Source: Acidimicrobiaceae bacterium (lineage in GTDB: Bacteria; Actinomycetota; Acidimicrobiia; Acidimicrobiales; RAAP-2). From it: a stretch of 37,761 nt of DNA. A program made the translations under genes and the position numbers. A model generated the notes under the pieces. That model saw nothing but the letters and a program-made list of their open reading frames with translations, was not told where the DNA came from and did not search any database. Shown piece by piece: positions 1-6,414 of the stretch. Position 1 is the first letter of the stretch. Each line of letters opens with the position of its first letter. The stretch is from NCBI GenBank assembly GCA_027306605.1, contig DAHUZK010000022.1, forward strand, positions 1 to 37,761. Direction: 5' to 3'.

Positions 1-1
1 G

Positions 2-148
2 GCGTTCGGGATGCTCTCCTCCTCGATGCCCATCGAGGTGTGCGAGGAGGCGGTCGCCACCTTCGGCGAGCACGTGCTGCCGCAGTTCGACAAGGACCCG
101 GTGCACTCGACCACCCGCCAGCGTCTCGGGCAGGCCGTCAAAGGGTGA
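2..148 (+). CDS. LLM-class flavin/F420 oxidoreductase, C-terminal fragment (runs off the window start)
   Basis: Only the last 48 codons are present, read from base 2 to the TGA at 146-148. The tail carries the pattern EEAVATFGEHVLPQFD followed by DPVHSTTRQR, which resembles the C-terminus of luciferase-like monooxygenases (TIM-barrel flavin or F420 enzymes), where a helix ends in a 'vlPrFd..p.hrtt..R' pattern. The catalytic barrel lies outside the window, so substrate and cofactor cannot be judged. A strong hairpin about 50 bases downstream probably ends its transcript. The assignment rests on a short tail and is only moderately secure. Confidence 0.55.
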   Translation, partial: AFGMLSSSMPIEVCEEAVATFGEHVLPQFDKDPVHSTTRQRLGQAVKG

Positions 149-196
149 CCGGGCGCGGCACCGCGCCGACCGGCGCCCCCCTGCCCGGCGCCCTCT

Positions 197-230
197 GCCC
201 GGCGCCGAGGCCTTCGGGTCGGTGCCGGGC
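197..230 (+). terminator. Terminator-like GC hairpin after the LLM gene
   Basis: A 12-base arm (197-208, GCCCGGCGCCGA) can pair with 219-230 (TCGGTGCCGGGC) with one G-T mismatch, around a 10-base loop. There is no T-run, as is common for actinobacterial terminators. It lies about 50 bases after the stop at 148 and before the recombinase remnant. Confidence 0.55.
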
Positions 231-458
231 GCGACGGGGCTGCTAATCAACAACCTGCGTGCGTGCTTCGCGCGTGGCGACGACGTCAGCGCATTGTTGC
301 CGGTCCTTCAGGCCTGCATGGGCCACGCTTCACCTGACGACACCGGCTACTACCTCAGGCTGACTGCCGAGTCCTACCCCCACATCACCGCTCAGGTTCG
401 ACGCGCCATCGGTGACGTTGTCCCACCGGTCACGGAATGGCCGCGCCATGGCGACTGA
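222..458 (+). pseudogene. Tyrosine recombinase, C-terminal remnant (possible second gene of a RIT element)
   Basis: The frame encodes the end of a phage-integrase-type recombinase: after about residue 10 it reads NNLRACFARGDDVSALLPVL, then MGHASPDDTGYYLRLTAESYP. The G-H-A-S motif plus the D-T-x-Y-Y-L segment, which holds the nucleophilic tyrosine, are typical of the last 60-70 residues of this family. Everything upstream is missing: no arm-binding or core-binding domain and no catalytic Arg, Lys or first His. The nominal GTG start at 222 falls inside the upstream hairpin and is unlikely to be used; recognisable similarity starts near 240. The stop overlaps the start of the next recombinase (ATG at 448), the arrangement seen in recombinase-in-trio elements. 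Confidence 0.7.
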
Positions 459-1448
459 CTTCGCGTTGTCCTTGCGCCGTTTCCTCACCGCCTACCTGGC
501 AGGGCTTCGCGGCTGCTCGCCGAACACGGTTGGGTCCTATCGCGACACGTTCAAGCTGCTCGTCGTGTTCTTTCGTGACTACCGCTCCATTCCGCCGGAG
601 AAGCTCACCCTCGACTGCATCGACGCCGGTCCGATTGTCGGGTTCTTGGACTGGCTCGACGTCAGGCACAACAGCGTGTCGACGCGGAACCAGCGCCTCG
701 CCGCGATCGCCTCGTTCTTCCGGTGGAAGCAATCCCAAGACCCTGCCCGGATGGCCTGCTCCCACGACATTCTCGCCATCCCGGCGAAAAGACAGCCCCA
801 AGCGGCGGTGAACCACCTAAGCGTCGAGCAGACCCACCTCCTGCTCGCGCAGCCCGACTGCTCCACCCGGCGGGGACGCCGCGACGCGACCTTGCTCGTC
901 ACTCTCTGCGACACCGCAACGAGGGTCCAAGAGCTCGCCGACCTCACCGTCCGCGACGTCCGGCTCGAGGCCCCGGCCATGGCGGCCTTGACCGGAAGGG
1001 GCAACAAGACCCGCCACGTCCCCCTCGGCGACAACACGGCGGCACTGCTCGACGTCTACCTGGCCGAACTGCATCTCGATGGTCCCCGTCACGACGATGA
1101 CGCGGTGTTTGTCAACCAACACGGCCGAAAGCTCACCCGCGTGGGATCGCCTGGGTCGTCGCGAAGTACCAGGCCATGGCAAGTGACCCGGTGCTCGCCA
1201 ATGCCGAGCTCAGTCCTCACGTGCTGCGCCACAGCAAGGCCATGCACCTCTACGACGCGGGCGTCCCACTGCCCTACATCCGCGACATCCTCCGCCACGT
1301 CGACCTGTCCACGACCGAGATCTGCGCCCGTGCCTCCACCGAAGCCAAGCGCAGAGCCCTCGAAGCCGTCTACGTCGACATCGTCTCTGACGACCTGCCC
1401 GAATGGAACCGGGACGTCGGACTGCTCGACTGGCTCGCCGCGCTCTGA
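448..1448 (+). pseudogene. Tyrosine recombinase, frameshifted and with the nucleophile tyrosine changed to cysteine
   Basis: ATG 448 opens a recombinase with a SAM-like core-binding domain (residues about 5-110, including SPNTVGSYRDTFKLL) and the start of the catalytic domain: Arg in TATRVQELADL and Lys in GRGNKTRHVPL. Near 1139-1143 the reading frame moves by one base. The continuation GIAWVVAKYQ, then HVLRHSKAMHLYDAG, is in another frame up to the TGA at 1446-1448. One missing base in the cgc-gt-ggg stretch would explain it. In the C-terminal segment LSTTEICARAS the position normally occupied by the catalytic Tyr (TEIYAR) is Cys (TGC at 1323-1325), so even a repaired frame would be inactive by the normal mechanism. 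Together with the preceding remnant it looks like the third gene of a decayed RIT element. Confidence 0.8.
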
Positions 1449-2259
1449 AGGCCCTGGCATAATGCGCAGCGTTCGGTCCCGATCCCCACCTTCACCAGGG
1501 TCGATGGGTCCACGCTGTGCATAACCCAGCGCTGTTCATAGGGTTCGCCCATCTCGTCGCTGCTGGCGAACATCGCCCTCCACGTCCTCGACGTGGCCTG
1601 GGCGCAACGTCATCGGCGCCTGGGAGCGCTGGTCCGGTATGCCGACGGCTGTGTGACACGAACACAGAGGAGGAGTCGATGTAGAAGGTCGAATCAGCCG
1701 ATGTGGTGCTGTGCCAGAGGTGGAGGTGTGGCCCTCCGGGATCGCCCCGAGCCCGGAACATGCACCCGACCGGGTAACCGGCGGGATTGAGCCCGGCCGA
1801 CCTACCGGCGCCCGCTGAACCAGCGGCCTACCTCACTACGCGGGTCCCGTCAGCCCTTGCTGTCACACGGTGGATCCAGGTTGATAGCTTCGTTGACCGG
1901 AGCCACGCGCAAGGAGGCGACGTACCGATCCTCGCGGGGGCTCCGGATCAAGGAAGGGGCATGGATGAGGAATCGGTCCGAAGCGTTGCGGATCGCATTG
2001 TCGAAGGGCGTTGCGCCGAGAACGCGCCACGTACGACCTTGTCCTCTGTAGTGGGCGTCGCCTGACTCCGACGGCACGCCCGCATGGGGCTGGCCGGCTC
2101 ATTCGGTCGTCGTCGGTGACGGTTGTCCAGTCGCCGCACATCCCAAACCGTCGTGCCCTCGGAGCAGCGCGACCGGGGGTGGCGCACACTGTCGGAAGCG
2201 GCTGGCGCGCGAGGAAATCACGTCCTGCGTCGCCCGGTCGACACGAACTCTTCAAGAAG
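1449..2259. other. About 810 bases without a recognisable gene
   Basis: This stretch lies between the dead recombinase and the importer promoter. Short open frames exist on both strands, but none has a convincing ribosome binding site, a recognisable domain, or a composition that stands out from its other frames. I saw no tRNA, no clear terminal inverted repeats for the RIT remnant and no operator copies. It may hold degraded mobile DNA plus the far upstream region of the importer operon. Confidence 0.5.
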
Positions 2260-2288
2260 TTGACGGGCCTGAAGACGTCCGTTACATT
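2260..2288 (+). promoter_or_regulatory. Predicted promoter A (importer operon)
   Basis: TTGACG at 2260-2265, a 17-base spacer, then TACATT at 2283-2288: a good match to a primary-sigma promoter. The expected transcription start is near 2295, giving a leader of about 100 bases before the solute-binding protein. The operator at 2295-2319 lies at and just after the predicted start, a position that suits repression. Confidence 0.65.
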
Positions 2289-2294
2289 GATCGG

Positions 2295-2319
2295 TGAGAT
2301 CCTATTCCATAATATGGAA
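2295..2319. promoter_or_regulatory. Operator A, probable IclR-family binding site
   Basis: The strongest part is a perfect inverted repeat, TTCCAT-AAT-ATGGAA, at 2305-2319. A weaker half-site (TGAGA) lies ten bases upstream of the TTCCA. The same composite pattern recurs at five other places in the window, each just before a transcription unit. It is very AT-rich compared with its surroundings. It sits at the predicted transcription start of promoter A. Confidence 0.7.
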
Positions 2320-2393
2320 GTCCAGCGGAGTGAGGACGAATACGGTCGCTGACTGGGATTTCTGACAAATCTCGAGCGTTCCTAGGGGTGACG

Positions 2394-3548
2394 ATGAAGA
2401 GCAAGGACACATCAGCCGCAGGGTCGAAGGGGGGAGCGGCTCTTCGCCGAGTGATGCCTCTCGCACTGGTCGCGGCCCTCGCGGTGGGCACGAATTCGCT
2501 GGCGGCGACGTCCGCCGGCGCGACCACCAAAGCCGCACGGAAGGAGGCCGCCACGTCGAGCTGCATGAGGCACGCCAAGGCCGCCGTCGCCGCAGCGGAG
2601 AAGCCGGTCAACTTGCAGACCGGCTCCCCGTTCCCGGCCACCAAGTTGAAGGGGAAGACCTTCGCCTTCGTCGCTGACGACATGGCCCTCGGCATCGACT
2701 CCACGACGTATCAAGGCTTCAAGGCAGCAGCCGCCTCTGTCGGAGCGAGCACGTCGTCGTTCGACGGACAGGGCCAGGTGCCGGACTACATCGCGGCCAT
2801 GAACGAGGCGCTGGCCCAACACCCGGCGGGCATCGTCTTCGACGCGATCGGACCGAACTACATCGGCCAGCAGCTGGCGCAGGCCAAGAGCGAGGGCATC
2901 CCGACGGTCGGCCTCCTGGAGCCGGCCTCGTCTGCCGAGAGCTCCTACCTGAATCCCAACGACGCTGCCCTCGGGAGGACCATGGCCGACTTCGTCCTGG
3001 AACAGACCGGATGCAAGGCCAACGTCGCCATGTTCGATGCACCGTCCTTCGGCACCATGGTCACTGAGACCAAGGGTGCACAGAAGGAGATCGGGAAGCG
3101 GTGTCCGTCGTGCAGCTTTGCGATCGTCAACCAGAACATCGCGGACATTGGCACCACGACCGGCCCGGCCACGAGCACGGAGATCGAGCGGCACCCGAAT
3201 CTCAATTACCTGATGTCGGCGTTCGACGCCATGTCGACGGAGATGGTTCCGGCCGTGCAGTCCTCCGGGAAGAAACTGCCACTGGTGGGCTCATGGTCTC
3301 AACCAAACACGCTGCAGTTCGTCGCCAAGGGTGCCGTGGAGAAGGCCACGCTCAACATCGGGGACGACGCACCGGACGGGTGGGGCGCCTTCGACCAGGT
3401 CGGGCGTCTGGCGCTCAAGCTCCCTGCGGCGGCGGCGGTAAGCAACATTCCATACCAGTTGGTCGACTCCAAGGACGTGGCCAGTGCGTCGAAGCTCCCT
3501 GGCTACAAGGGGTACCAGGCGAAGTACAAGAAGACCTTTGAGGCCTGA
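2394..3548 (+). CDS. Solute-binding protein of a CUT2-type (ribose-like) ABC importer
   Basis: A secreted, 384-residue protein. Residues 1-45 form a Sec signal peptide: basic start, hydrophobic VMPLALVAALAVG, then small residues with a likely cut after SAGA. There is no lipobox. The mature part fits the periplasmic-binding-protein type I fold (Peripla_BP_4), with repeating Rossmann-like units such as KTFAFVADDMALGIDSTTYQ, AGIVFDAIGP and NYLMSAFDAM. Such proteins capture sugars or other small polar ligands and deliver them to an RbsC-type permease, which is the next gene. Cysteines near residues 55, 207 and the pair in RCPSC could form disulfides outside the membrane. ATG 2394 is chosen over GTG 2388 because AGGGG lies at the right distance. 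The ligand is unknown; the surrounding CoA-ester catabolism argues against an ordinary sugar. Confidence 0.85.
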   Translation: MKSKDTSAAGSKGGAALRRVMPLALVAALAVGTNSLAATSAGATTKAARKEAATSSCMRHAKAAVAAAEKPVNLQTGSPFPATKLKGKTFAFVADDMALGIDSTTYQGFKAAAASVGASTSSFDGQGQVPDYIAAMNEALAQHPAGIVFDAIGPNYIGQQLAQAKSEGIPTVGLLEPASSAESSYLNPNDAALGRTMADFVLEQTGCKANVAMFDAPSFGTMVTETKGAQKEIGKRCPSCSFAIVNQNIADIGTTTGPATSTEIERHPNLNYLMSAFDAMSTEMVPAVQSSGKKLPLVGSWSQPNTLQFVAKGAVEKATLNIGDDAPDGWGAFDQVGRLALKLPAAAAVSNIPYQLVDSKDVASASKLPGYKGYQAKYKKTFEA

Positions 3549-3596
3549 TCCCGGGACCGGTCACCGCAATACCGAGCACCGATGAAAGGTCCCCGT

Positions 3597-3662
3597 AGGG
3601 CCTGGGGCATGGGGTCGGCAGTCGTTCCGACCGCAGACCCCATGCCCCACCCTGCAGGCCCT
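3597..3662 (+). terminator. Large hairpin between binding-protein and permease genes (attenuating or RNA-stabilising)
   Basis: A perfect 13-base inverted repeat, GGGGCATGGGGTC (3604-3616) and its complement at 3636-3648, encloses a 19-base loop. A further 7-base pair (AGGGCCT 3597-3603 with AGGCCCT 3656-3662) extends it outward after an internal bulge. No T-run follows. It sits 48 bases after the binding-protein stop and about 85 before the permease start. Comparable hairpins in other ABC operons protect the upstream message or cut read-through, giving more binding protein than permease. Confidence 0.65.
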
Positions 3663-3745
3663 CGGGGAAGTGGTCTCGCTCTGGTGCGGCCGGTCAAGAT
3701 GGGATGACGCGCAGCGATGTCCGCCAGAGTGGAATGGAGACGCGC

Positions 3746-4795
3746 ATGACCGTGGCGCAAAGTTCTCCAGCAGATCCGGCGAGCGATTCGGCCGCCCCGG
3801 CCATCGCATCGACGATCGAGAGGCACGACGAACCTCGCCGCAGCCTCCTGGCGAGGCTCCGTCTCGAGCGGTACGCCATCATCATCGTACTCGTGGTGGC
3901 ATTCGGAGCCTTCTCGCTGCTCCTGCCGTCCACGTTCCCGACGGTGTCCAACATCCGGGTCATGGCGCAGACCGAGTCGGTGTTCATGATCCTCGCCATC
4001 GGCCTCCTGTTCCCTCTCCGCTCGGGTGACTTCGATCTGTCCATCGGGGCCACCATGAACCTAAGTGCTATGGCGATCGCCGCTCTGACGGTTCAGCACG
4101 GGATGGGATGGGTCCTCTCCGCCTTCATTGGGCTGGGACTCGGGCTCGTGGTGGGATGCGTCAACGGCTTTCTCGTCGTCGTCGTCGGCCTCGACGGCTT
4201 CATCGCCACGTTGGCCACCATGACTGCGGTCGACGGGCTCGCGTACGGCGTGTCGGGAGGGACCGTGCTGTCGGGCTTCCCCGAAGGGTTGCTGCGCTTC
4301 GCCTCCACCAACGTCGGCGGCGTGCCCCTCTCGGTGATTTACGGCCTCGCTATCGCCGTCATTGCCTGGTACGTTTTCCAGTGGACGCCATGGGGGCGGT
4401 ATCTGCTGTTCGTCGGAGGCAACAGGGATGCCTCACGCCTGGCCGGCCTGAAGACGGGACAGATCCGCTTTCTTGCCTTTGTCATCTGCGGCATCATCGC
4501 CGCCTTCGGCGGGGTGGTTCTCGCCAGCACCGTGGGGTCAGCCGATCCCTCCATCGGTCCGCAGTACCTGCTCCCACCCTTTGCAGCGGCGTTCCTCGGC
4601 ACCACCGTGATCAATATCAGGCGCTTCAATGCCCCGGGCACTGTGATCGGCCTCTACCTCCTGGTCATCGTCGTCACCGGCCTCGAGCTGCTCGGTGCGC
4701 CGTCATGGATCGGTGACGTCTTCGACGGGGTCGCCCTGGTGGTGGCCATCTCCTTCGCCCGGTTCGTAACCGTGTACCGGGAAAAGCATTCGTGA
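3746..4795 (+). CDS. CUT2-type ABC importer permease (RbsC-like)
   Basis: A 349-residue integral membrane protein of the BPD_transp_2 family, which forms the pore with a double ATPase. After a polar N-terminus (to about residue 40) come roughly eight to ten hydrophobic segments, for example IIIVLVVAFGAFSLLLPS, VFMILAIGLLFPLRSGDFDL and LSAFIGLGLGLVVGCVNGFL. The sequence LRSGDFDLSIGATMNLSAMA matches the 'GGIDLSVGs' signature of ribose-type permeases. ATG 3746 is preferred to the upstream ATGs at 3704 and 3734 because GGAG lies six bases before it. It follows the binding protein across a hairpin. The matching ATPase is not here but at 10444, in a unit preceded by the same type of operator. It ends convergently with the IclR gene. 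Confidence 0.9.
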   Translation: MTVAQSSPADPASDSAAPAIASTIERHDEPRRSLLARLRLERYAIIIVLVVAFGAFSLLLPSTFPTVSNIRVMAQTESVFMILAIGLLFPLRSGDFDLSIGATMNLSAMAIAALTVQHGMGWVLSAFIGLGLGLVVGCVNGFLVVVVGLDGFIATLATMTAVDGLAYGVSGGTVLSGFPEGLLRFASTNVGGVPLSVIYGLAIAVIAWYVFQWTPWGRYLLFVGGNRDASRLAGLKTGQIRFLAFVICGIIAAFGGVVLASTVGSADPSIGPQYLLPPFAAAFLGTTVINIRRFNAPGTVIGLYLLVIVVTGLELLGAPSWIGDVFDGVALVVAISFARFVTVYREKHS

Positions 4796-4854
4796 TGGCC
4801 GCCTGCGCCGACGCGTACCCGGGTCGGGTGGGAGCGGGGACGGGGGGACCGGGA

Positions 4855-5664
4855 TCAGCGACCGAGCAAGGACTCGATGATGCCGGCGGAGTTCTGCAAC
4901 TCCGGAAGGGCCTTCATCATCTCGTCCCGCGTCCAGCGGCTGCTCGGCCCCGTGATGTTGATGGCGGCGGTGACGCCCTCAGCGGCAGCTCGGATCGACA
5001 CGGCGATCGCGCTGGCGCCGGCGACCGACTCTCCTTCGCTGATGGCGTAGCCGTTCTTCCGCACGACGTCGAGCGCCTTGCGGAGCTGGTCCACCTTCAC
5101 AATGGTCGCATCGGTCAGCGGCGCCGTGTCGATCGTCGCCAGAATGCGCTCGCGCTCCTCTTCGGACATGAAGGCCAGGAGCGCCTTGCTCGCCGCACCG
5201 GCGTGCCAGGGCAAGATGTTCCCGACGCCGGTGGCCATGCGCATCATGTGCCGGCTCTCGGATTCGGCGACGCACAGCCGCCCACCGACCGTCGGGATGT
5301 GCAGGCCGACGGTTTCTCCTGTCTGCGTCCTCAGGTGCTCGAGATGCGACGTTGTCAGGCTGACGAGACGGCTAGTATCGCTGTTGCGCATCACGACGAA
5401 GGCCAGCATGACGACGGCCGGACCCAGTCCGAGCCGTCCGGTCAGGGGGTCTTGGACCAAGAAGCCGTTGGCGCGCAGTGCCTTCGCCATACGGTGGGCT
5501 GTGGGCATCGTCAGTCCGGTCCCCGCGCAGATCTCTTTCAGCGTCAGGTCGGGCGTCTCCGCGGTGAACAACTTGAGGAGGGCCAGCGCCCGGTTGATGG
5601 ACTGCGCGCCGCGCTCGCTGTCGTCACGCGGCACCGGGGTCCGCTTAGGGAGCCCGGTGGTCAT
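4855..5664 (-). CDS. IclR-family transcriptional regulator
   Basis: A 269-residue regulator. Residues about 18-80 form the winged helix-turn-helix (SINRALALLKLFTAETPDLT, then EICAGTGLTMPTAHRMAKAL with the recognition helix). The C-terminal IclR effector domain follows, with typical segments such as LPWHAGAASKALLAFMSEEE, NGYAISEGESVAGASAIAVS and INITGPSSR. IclR proteins bind palindromic sites as dimers or tetramers and respond to a small metabolite. The gene is divergent from the large catabolic operon. Its predicted promoter (5745-5773, minus strand) is overlapped by an operator, so it probably controls itself. It is the only regulator in the window and the natural candidate for all six operators. 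Whether it represses or activates is not shown by sequence, but operators at or after the -10 argue for repression. Confidence 0.92.
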   Translation of the reverse strand: MTTGLPKRTPVPRDDSERGAQSINRALALLKLFTAETPDLTLKEICAGTGLTMPTAHRMAKALRANGFLVQDPLTGRLGLGPAVVMLAFVVMRNSDTSRLVSLTTSHLEHLRTQTGETVGLHIPTVGGRLCVAESESRHMMRMATGVGNILPWHAGAASKALLAFMSEEERERILATIDTAPLTDATIVKVDQLRKALDVVRKNGYAISEGESVAGASAIAVSIRAAAEGVTAAINITGPSSRWTRDEMMKALPELQNSAGIIESLLGR

Positions 5665-5725
5665 GAGGCCACGTCGAGGCGCGTCGTGAGGTCGTCTGGA
5701 CGCGGTGCGCGCCGGCTTGGCAGCT

Positions 5726-5754
5726 TTGACTCAACCATGATGTGAGCATACACT
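5726..5754 (+). promoter_or_regulatory. Predicted promoter B (first catabolic operon)
   Basis: TTGACT at 5726-5731, a 17-base spacer, TACACT at 5749-5754. The start of transcription would be near 5761, so the leader before the first gene is only about 12-27 bases. It faces the IclR promoter and the two overlap. Operator B lies on its -10. Confidence 0.65.
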
Positions 5755-5767
5755 CCACATTGTGATG
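5743..5767. promoter_or_regulatory. Operator B, between IclR gene and catabolic operon
   Basis: This is the least symmetrical copy of the composite operator: CTCCAC-ATT-GTGATG at 5753-5767, with an upstream half-site TGAGC at 5743. It keeps the inner CCAC...GTG and the spacing of the other sites. It covers the -10 of promoter B and the -10 and spacer of the IclR promoter, a standard place for joint control and autoregulation. Confidence 0.6.
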
Positions 5768-5773
5768 GGGCAA
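5745..5773 (-). promoter_or_regulatory. Predicted promoter of the IclR gene
   Basis: On the minus strand TTGCCC (plus coordinates 5768-5773) is followed after 17 bases by TATGCT (5745-5750). The leader to the ATG at 5664 would be about 75 bases. Operator B covers the -10 and spacer, which would allow autorepression. Confidence 0.5.
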
Positions 5774-6414
5774 TGGAAGGGGAGCCCGTGGCTTCGATAG
5801 AGACGTATGCATCCGACCATCTCCTTTTCTACCCCGGGACGAGGTTGTCTGCCGCGGAACGGGCCCGGATGGACACGTACGAGATCGGTATCGGCGAGCT
5901 CACGGTCGACCACCTCGTGTACAGCATGAGCAAGCAGATCGAGAACAACTTCCAGACCTTCTACAGCACGGCGGAGGACGTGATCGGCGAGGAGCAGGCG
6001 CTCAAGATCGCGCATGAGATCGGCCGGCGCTACGGCGGACGCGGGTACTCCATGCTGCTGCGAGCCCAGGGGCGGGAGCAGCGTGGCGAGCCGAGGATGA
6101 TGGCCCTCTATCAGGACCTGGTCCACGCCATCCGGGGGCCCAAGCATGCGGCGGCACTCTTCGCGACCTACACGGACACCGAGTGCATCGTGCGTCGCAA
6201 GGAGTGCATCTACTTCAGCGAGGACAACCCGGCGAACGGAAAGTACACGGAGGCCTTCGAGGCGGGCTGTTTCGAGGGATACGTGGCGGCGGACGACAAC
6301 CTCCTACGCGTCGATGTCGTGCACTGTCGCTTCCAGGGCGCTCCCGGCTGCGAACAACACTGGGTGTTCGAACCACCCGAGCGCCGTCTTCCTCCGATCA
6401 GCGACGGGCGATGA
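5773..6414 (+). CDS. Small-molecule-binding protein of V4R or ATC-hydrolase type
   Basis: A 213-residue soluble protein (198 if GTG 5788 is the start; an AAGGGGAG site before 5788 favours it, while ATG 5773 would be nearly leaderless). The middle (EEQALKIAHEIGRRYGGRGY) is a helical segment. The C-terminal half carries a cysteine-rich pattern: ECIVRRKECIYF, then GCFEGYVA, then VDVVHCRFQGAPGCEQHWVF. The HCxFxGxxGCxxxxxF ending resembles both V4R (4-vinyl-reductase type ligand-binding) domains and the L-2-amino-thiazoline-4-carboxylate hydrolase family; I cannot separate them by eye. It leads the operon and its stop overlaps the next start (ATGA), so it is made with the acyl-CoA synthetase. A role as hydrolase or ligand-binding accessory is inference. 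Confidence 0.6.
   Translation: MEGEPVASIETYASDHLLFYPGTRLSAAERARMDTYEIGIGELTVDHLVYSMSKQIENNFQTFYSTAEDVIGEEQALKIAHEIGRRYGGRGYSMLLRAQGREQRGEPRMMALYQDLVHAIRGPKHAAALFATYTDTECIVRRKECIYFSEDNPANGKYTEAFEAGCFEGYVAADDNLLRVDVVHCRFQGAPGCEQHWVFEPPERRLPPISDGR

Noticed and set aside
1593..2352. Several short open frames in the gap before the importer
   Set aside because: No ribosome sites, no recognisable motifs, and frames on both strands look equally random.
3440..3465. TTCCATACCAGTTGG as a further operator copy
   Set aside because: It lies inside the binding-protein coding region, lacks the right-hand TGGAA half, and has no promoter nearby. TTCCA-GTGG matches at 4377 and 9961 were dropped for the same reason.
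4792..5745. Long plus-strand open frame (317 codons) opposite the IclR gene
   Set aside because: It is antisense to a clear IclR-family protein, has no recognisable domain, and its sequence is the low-complexity Arg/Gly/Asp-rich type expected from a GC-rich shadow frame.
6183..6410. Upstream extension of the first ADP-forming synthetase
   Set aside because: The extension lies in another frame inside the preceding gene, reads as Arg/Gly-rich noise, and the family N-terminus starts at ATG 6411.
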